Shown in pieces: positions 60,002 to 64,000 of a stretch of DNA of 64,000 nucleotides. Source of the DNA: an uncultured Bacteroides sp. (lineage in GTDB: Bacteria > Bacteroidota > Bacteroidia > Bacteroidales > Bacteroidaceae); NCBI GenBank assembly GCA_900553185.1, contig USCT01000010.1, positions 5,590-69,589 on the forward strand. The letters are read 5' to 3'. The notes beneath the pieces were generated by a model, which did not search any database, had not been told where the DNA came from, and saw nothing but the letters and a program-made list of their open reading frames with translations. Each line of letters opens with the position of its first letter. Positions within the stretch are counted from its first letter, which is position 1. The position numbers and the translations under genes are program-made.

Positions 60002-60032
60002 CAAAAATAGTCATTCTTGGGGAATTAATCAA
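60002..60032 (-). promoter_or_regulatory. Promoter of the ATPase-DUF4435 operon
   Basis: Minus strand: -33 TTG (60032-60030), 20-nt spacer, -7 TATTTTTG (60009-60002), 30 nt upstream of the ATPase ATG. Confidence 0.65.
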
Positions 60033-60062
60033 TGCTTCTCTCCGTTTTTTTGAAAAACCTTG

Positions 60063-60070
60063 TACCTTTG
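60063..60070 (+). promoter_or_regulatory. Candidate -7 box for the helicase gene
   Basis: TACCTTTG, matching TAnnTTTG, 85 nt upstream of the helicase start; no -33 element at the right distance. Confidence 0.45.
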
Positions 60071-60154
60071 CAACACTGAAAAAGACAAAATAAATAGCGG
60101 GCTTGATGGAACAAGACGGGCCGGGAAATGATTCCGGACTTTGGGTAAACGGAA

Positions 60155-62053
60155 ATGATGAAGAAAGAAGATAAATCTTATGCGATTAAATCGCCTGTAC
60201 TTTGGTTGCAACACCAGTATGATCTGTTGCAACTGGAATATAATTATGAGAAGGAACAATTCAGGCAGCAGACCGAGTTGATGGGAATCGGCCGGAAGAT
60301 AAAGCGTGGTATGTGCTGGTATCCGTTGAATTTGGGGCGGAGCTATTATAATGCGCTGAATCAGCTCGTAATAGAGGTGGAACGCCGGGAAGACAAGGAC
60401 ATTGAGCATTTGTTTGAATACGGTCGTCCCGTATGTTTCTTTACGCAAGATTTGTCCGGAAAGCTGAATTATCTGAATTTTGTTGCTACGGTGAATTACG
60501 TGGACGAAGACAGGATGGTGGTGATTCTTCCTGGCGTAGACGCGCTTTTGATGTTGCAGCATAGCGAGGTATTGGGCGTACAATTGTATTTTGACGAGAC
60601 CAGTTACCGGCTGATGTTTGAAGCGTTGAAGCAGGTTATTGCTGCCAGGAATGACCGGTTGGCGGAATTGAGGGACACTTTTCATGGTACCCGGCCGGCT
60701 TCGGTATTTTCTTTCCAGCCGGTACGATTTCCGTGGCTGAACCGTACGCAAGAAGAGGCCGTCAATAAGGTATTGCACGCAAAAGACGTGGCTATCGTGC
60801 ATGGTCCTCCCGGAACGGGAAAGACAACCACGCTGGTAGAAGCTATCTACGAGACATTGCATCGGGAAAATCAGGTACTGGTATGTGCCCAAAGCAACAT
60901 GGCGGTCGATTGGATCAGTGAAAAGCTGGTCGATCGGGGAGTCAGTGTCCTGCGTATTGGAAATCCGAACCGTGTGAACGACAAAATGCTTTCGTTTACG
61001 TACGAACGGCGTTTTGAATCTCATCCTGACTATACGCAGCTTTGGAGTATCCGGAAGGCGATCCGGGAACTTTACGGACGCATCCGGAAAAGTGCCGACC
61101 GTGAAAACATCCGCACGAAGATCAATTCATTGAAAGATCGTGCTACTGAACTGGAAATTCGTATCAATGAAGCCTTGTTCAGTGAAGCACGTGTGATAGC
61201 TTGTACATTGGCAGGAAGCGCCAACCGGGTATTGACCGGGCAGAAATTCGGAACCGTGTTTATAGATGAAGCGGCTCAGGCACTGGAAGCGGCCTGCTGG
61301 ATTGCCATCCGCAAGGCAGACCGGGTTATTCTGGCTGGTGACCATTGTCAGCTTCCGCCTACGGTAAAGAATCCGGAAGCTTTGCGTGGCGGACTTGGGT
61401 ATACACTGATGCAGGCCATTGTGAAGAATCGTCCGGAAACCGTTTCTTTGTTGAAAGTACAGTATCGGATGAACGATGAGATCATGCGGTTTTCTTCCAG
61501 GTGGTTTTATGGAGGAATGCTTGAATCGGCTCCGGAAGTGAAATATCGGAGTATTCTGGATTTCGATACGCCGATTGAATGGATCAATACCGAAGGAATG
61601 GATTGCAATGAGGAGTTCGTCGGTGAGAATTATGGCCGTATCAATAAGTCTGAAGCGGAACTTTCGGTTGCCCAGTTGAAAGCTTATATTCAGAAAATAG
61701 GAAAGGAACGTTTCCTGGAGGAGCGGATTGATGTCGGACTGATTTCTCCTTATAAGGCTCAGGTGCAGTATTTGAGGCAATTGATACGAAGGGACAATTT
61801 CTTTAAACCGTATCGGCCGGCCATTACGATAAATACGGTGGATGGTTTCCAGGGGCAGGAAAGGGATGTGATTCTGATAAGTCTGGTACGCGCCAATGAA
61901 GACGGTCAGATTGGTTTCTTAAACGATCTGCGCCGTATGAATGTGGCCATGACCCGTGCCCGTATGAAACTGATTATCCTGGGTGATGCTTCTACGTTGA
62001 CCCGCCATGCATTTTATGAGGCACTTTATCGTTATATCGAGAGTTTGCATTAA
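60155..62053 (+). CDS. SF1 (UPF1/Dna2-like) DNA/RNA helicase
   Basis: 632 residues. An N-terminal domain (about 200 residues) precedes the helicase core: motif I VHGPPGTGKTTTLVEAI (about 215-231), motif Ia QSNMAVDWI, motif II VFIDEAAQALEAACW (about 368), motif III LAGDHCQLPPTV, motif IV/V INTVDGFQGQERDVILISLVRAN and motif VI RRMNVAMTRARMKLII. This is the IGHMBP2/UPF1 branch of superfamily 1. Divergent from the ATPase-DUF4435 operon. Confidence 0.92.
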   Translation: MMKKEDKSYAIKSPVLWLQHQYDLLQLEYNYEKEQFRQQTELMGIGRKIKRGMCWYPLNLGRSYYNALNQLVIEVERREDKDIEHLFEYGRPVCFFTQDLSGKLNYLNFVATVNYVDEDRMVVILPGVDALLMLQHSEVLGVQLYFDETSYRLMFEALKQVIAARNDRLAELRDTFHGTRPASVFSFQPVRFPWLNRTQEEAVNKVLHAKDVAIVHGPPGTGKTTTLVEAIYETLHRENQVLVCAQSNMAVDWISEKLVDRGVSVLRIGNPNRVNDKMLSFTYERRFESHPDYTQLWSIRKAIRELYGRIRKSADRENIRTKINSLKDRATELEIRINEALFSEARVIACTLAGSANRVLTGQKFGTVFIDEAAQALEAACWIAIRKADRVILAGDHCQLPPTVKNPEALRGGLGYTLMQAIVKNRPETVSLLKVQYRMNDEIMRFSSRWFYGGMLESAPEVKYRSILDFDTPIEWINTEGMDCNEEFVGENYGRINKSEAELSVAQLKAYIQKIGKERFLEERIDVGLISPYKAQVQYLRQLIRRDNFFKPYRPAITINTVDGFQGQERDVILISLVRANEDGQIGFLNDLRRMNVAMTRARMKLIILGDASTLTRHAFYEALYRYIESLH

Positions 62054-62190
62054 GGTTTGTGGCATGACGGGCCTGTGGACATGTAATGATGTACGAATGG
62101 TCTGAATAAGTTGTAGAATTCGAGGCTTTTATATATCTTTGGCTCCGAATTCTATAACTTTTTTCTTAATTTCTTATTCATTACATTTTT

Positions 62191-63789
62191 ATGTTATTCG
62201 ACTTATTACAATCGTCTTATTTTTCTGTTTTCTTGATCGTTGCCTTGGGCTTTATGCTTGGACGGATTAAGGTGATGGGATTGTCTCTCGATGTATCGGC
62301 CGTTATTTTCATTGCCTTGGCTTTTGGACATTGGGGAGTAACCATTCCAAAGGAGTTGGGCAATTTCGGATTGGTTCTGTTTATCTTTACTATCGGTATT
62401 CAGGCTGGTCCGGGGTTCTTTCATTCTTTCCGAAGCAAAGGAAAGACATTGATTCTGATTACTCTGCTGATTGTCGCCTCTGCCTGTTTGACTGGAGTCG
62501 GTATGAAATACTTGTTTGGAATCGATACTCCGAGTCTGGTAGGTCTGATTGCCGGTGCGCTGACCAGTACCCCCGGACTTGCCGTAGCCATTGACAGTAC
62601 GAATTCGCCGTTGGCTTCCATTTCTTATGGTATTGCTTATCCCTTTGGAGTGATAGGAGTGATTTTGTTTGTTAAATTGTTGCCGAAGTTGTTGCGTGTA
62701 GATGTCAACGAGGAAGCCAGGCAACTGGAAAAAGAACGGAGAAGCCAGTTTCCTGAGTTGTCTTCTGCCATGTTTAGGGTAACAAATGTTTCGATGTGCC
62801 AACGCACATTGCAGCATTTAAATTTGCGGGCGATGACGGGAGCGGTTATATCCCGTTTGAAGCATGAAGGTGAAATTACTATTCCGAAGGCACATACGGT
62901 CTTGTCTGAAGGCGATTTTGTGCAGGTTGTAGGAAGTGAAGAAGCTTTGAATAAATTTGGTTCATTGATTGGTGAACGGATGGAAGGTGAATTGCCTTTT
63001 GAGCGGTCGCAAGGCATAGAGTCCTTGTTGCTGACTAAAAAAGAAATGATCAACAAGCAGTTGGGGGATTTGAATCTTCAGAAAAATTTCGGATGTACGG
63101 TAACCCGTGTCCGTCGGAGTGGTATTGATATAGCACCGTCTCCCGATTTGGCCTTGAAGTTTGGCGACAAACTGATGGTAGTTGGCGAAAAAGAAGGGAT
63201 ACAGGCTGTAGCCCGTTTGTTGGGAAATGATGTCAAACGTCTGTCCGATACCGATTTCTTCCCCATTGCTATGGGAATCGTATTGGGCGTCTTGTTTGGA
63301 AAACTGAATATTTCGTTGGGAGACAGCATGTCGTTTTCCCCGGGTTTGACAGGAGGAGTTCTGATCATGGCCTTGATTTTGAGTGCTGTAGGTAAGACGG
63401 GTCCAATTTTGTGGTCGATGTCCGGACCGGCCAATCAGTTGCTACGTCAGCTGGGCTTGTTGTTGTTTCTGGCGGAAGTAGGTACTTCGGCCGGAAAAAC
63501 GCTGGTCGCTACTTTTCAGGAAAGTGGGTTCTTGTTATTTGGAGTCGGGGCTTTGATTACATTGGTACCGATGTTGCTGGCGGCAATTGTAGGGCGGTTT
63601 GTTTTTCGGATCAGTGTTTTGGATCTGTTGGGTACGATTACCGGTGGCATGACCAGTACACCGGGACTGGCCGCCGCCGATTCGATGACGGATAGCAATA
63701 TCCCAGGAGTAGCATACGCTACTGTATATCCGATAGCAATGGTTTTCTTGATTCTGTTTATTCAAGTCATTGCTTTGGTTGTTGTGTAA
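62191..63789 (+). CDS. AspT/YidE-type putative transporter with RCK_C domains
   Basis: 532 residues. Two homologous membrane halves (about residues 1-175 and 355-532), each with the conserved GGxTSTPGLAAxD-like motif (ALTSTPGLAVAID at about 128, GGMTSTPGLAAADS at about 488), flanking two cytoplasmic RCK_C/TrkA_C modules (about 200-285, 290-350). The layout is that of AspT/YbjL/YidE proteins, some of which exchange aspartate for alanine. Substrate not shown. Confidence 0.88.
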   Translation: MLFDLLQSSYFSVFLIVALGFMLGRIKVMGLSLDVSAVIFIALAFGHWGVTIPKELGNFGLVLFIFTIGIQAGPGFFHSFRSKGKTLILITLLIVASACLTGVGMKYLFGIDTPSLVGLIAGALTSTPGLAVAIDSTNSPLASISYGIAYPFGVIGVILFVKLLPKLLRVDVNEEARQLEKERRSQFPELSSAMFRVTNVSMCQRTLQHLNLRAMTGAVISRLKHEGEITIPKAHTVLSEGDFVQVVGSEEALNKFGSLIGERMEGELPFERSQGIESLLLTKKEMINKQLGDLNLQKNFGCTVTRVRRSGIDIAPSPDLALKFGDKLMVVGEKEGIQAVARLLGNDVKRLSDTDFFPIAMGIVLGVLFGKLNISLGDSMSFSPGLTGGVLIMALILSAVGKTGPILWSMSGPANQLLRQLGLLLFLAEVGTSAGKTLVATFQESGFLLFGVGALITLVPMLLAAIVGRFVFRISVLDLLGTITGGMTSTPGLAAADSMTDSNIPGVAYATVYPIAMVFLILFIQVIALVVV

Positions 63790-63808
63790 GGAAACAATTC
63801 AGAATATG

Positions 63809-63845
63809 AAGGAACGGGGGTATCGGGCTGGTACTCCCGTTCCTT
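63809..63845. terminator. Terminator between transporter and thioesterase genes
   Basis: AAGGAACGGGGGTA (63809-63822) and TACTCCCGTTCCTT (63832-63845), one mismatch, followed by TTACGG. Serves the convergent genes on both sides. Confidence 0.75.
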
Positions 63846-63859
63846 TTACGGCTCTTTGC

Positions 63860-64000
63860 TTATTTCAGTTTGCTCATAAAGCGGCAGATGTCTACAATGT
63901 ATCGGATGTGTGTTCCTTCACCGATTGTGCCCTGGCTGTCTGAGGCTGTCAGTCTGAAAGTAAGTTTCCTTCCGTCTATTTCTTCCAATACGGCGGGGGG
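63860..64000 (-). CDS. FlK-like thioesterase (5' end outside window)
   Basis: Only the last 46 residues and the stop (63860-63862) are in the window: EEIDGRKLTFRLTASDSQGTIGEGTHIRYIVDICRFMSKLK. The G(K/R)xLTFxVxAxDxxGxIGEGTHxRxxVDxxxF pattern fits hotdog thioesterases of the fluoroacetyl-CoA thioesterase-like group. Confidence 0.75.
   Translation of the reverse strand, partial: PPAVLEEIDGRKLTFRLTASDSQGTIGEGTHIRYIVDICRFMSKLK

Noticed and set aside
1..64000. CRISPR arrays, prophage genes, rRNA operons or complete insertion sequences
   Set aside because: No regularly spaced repeats, no transposase or phage structural genes and no rRNA sequence were seen; the direct repeats found are only two copies.

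Overview
The window is a stretch of chromosome from a member of the Bacteroidetes, most probably Bacteroidales (Bacteroides, Phocaeicola or a close relative). The evidence is: the recurrent -7 box TAnnTTTG with an upstream TTG or TTTG, which is the promoter type of this phylum; almost no Shine-Dalgarno sequences; a lipoprotein of the BF3164 family; DUF1573, DUF349 and DUF2027 proteins; a large alpha-2-macroglobulin; and an outer-membrane TonB-dependent receptor of the OMP_b-brl_3 type. It reads as mostly core genome. No rRNA operon, CRISPR array, prophage or intact insertion sequence was seen.

Layout. 1-7.7 kb: DUF349 protein (cut by the window edge), mgtE, rsmA, then divergently a flippase-like membrane protein coupled to pepD, and a BF3164 lipoprotein. 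7.9-15.8 kb: alpha-2-macroglobulin, DUF1573 protein, meaB. 16-18.6 kb (minus strand): pfkA, then the overlapping pair cmk-ispH. 18.8-24.1 kb: tonB, a polyprenyl synthetase, tatD, tRNA-Ser(GGA), and an exbB / small membrane protein / exbD / exbD operon, which together supply energy to outer-membrane transport. 24.2-28.9 kb: M64 peptidase coupled to an acetyltransferase, an Lrp/AsnC regulator, folA and thyA (one-carbon/dTMP pair), and a DUF2007 membrane protein. 29.2-34.9 kb: an RsmF-type rRNA methyltransferase, topB, then a 945-bp accessory insert bracketed by two identical 95-bp direct repeats and holding a DUF3791 module whose middle gene looks deleted, then a zinc metallopeptidase. 35-42 kb: hisS, a Pth2-type peptidyl-tRNA hydrolase, an LpxH-like phosphoesterase coupled to a glycosyltransferase, and ppk-ppx. 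42-48.5 kb (minus): rmuC, a TonB-dependent receptor, and an ABC exporter operon ending in its own GntR regulator. 48.8-53.8 kb: groES-groEL, an ars-type cluster (arsR, small thioredoxin, ArsP-type permease, thioredoxin-linked arsC) carrying three matching operators, and guaD. 53.9-64 kb: two tiny transcription units around a Nudix gene, queA and a Smr protein firing from a back-to-back palindromic promoter, a PaaI thioesterase, a two-gene ATPase + DUF4435 (Toprim-like) operon resembling the PARIS defence architecture, an SF1 helicase, an AspT/YidE-type transporter and the end of a thioesterase.

The most unusual items are the ATPase/DUF4435 pair, the repeat-bracketed insert that duplicates the topB promoter region, the three-copy ArsR-type operator, the GntR-type operator on the ABC operon, the sigma-54-like promoter of groESL, three clusters of quasi-palindromic intergenic repeats, and the two stand-alone peptide units. 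All functional calls come from reading motifs; no database search was run.
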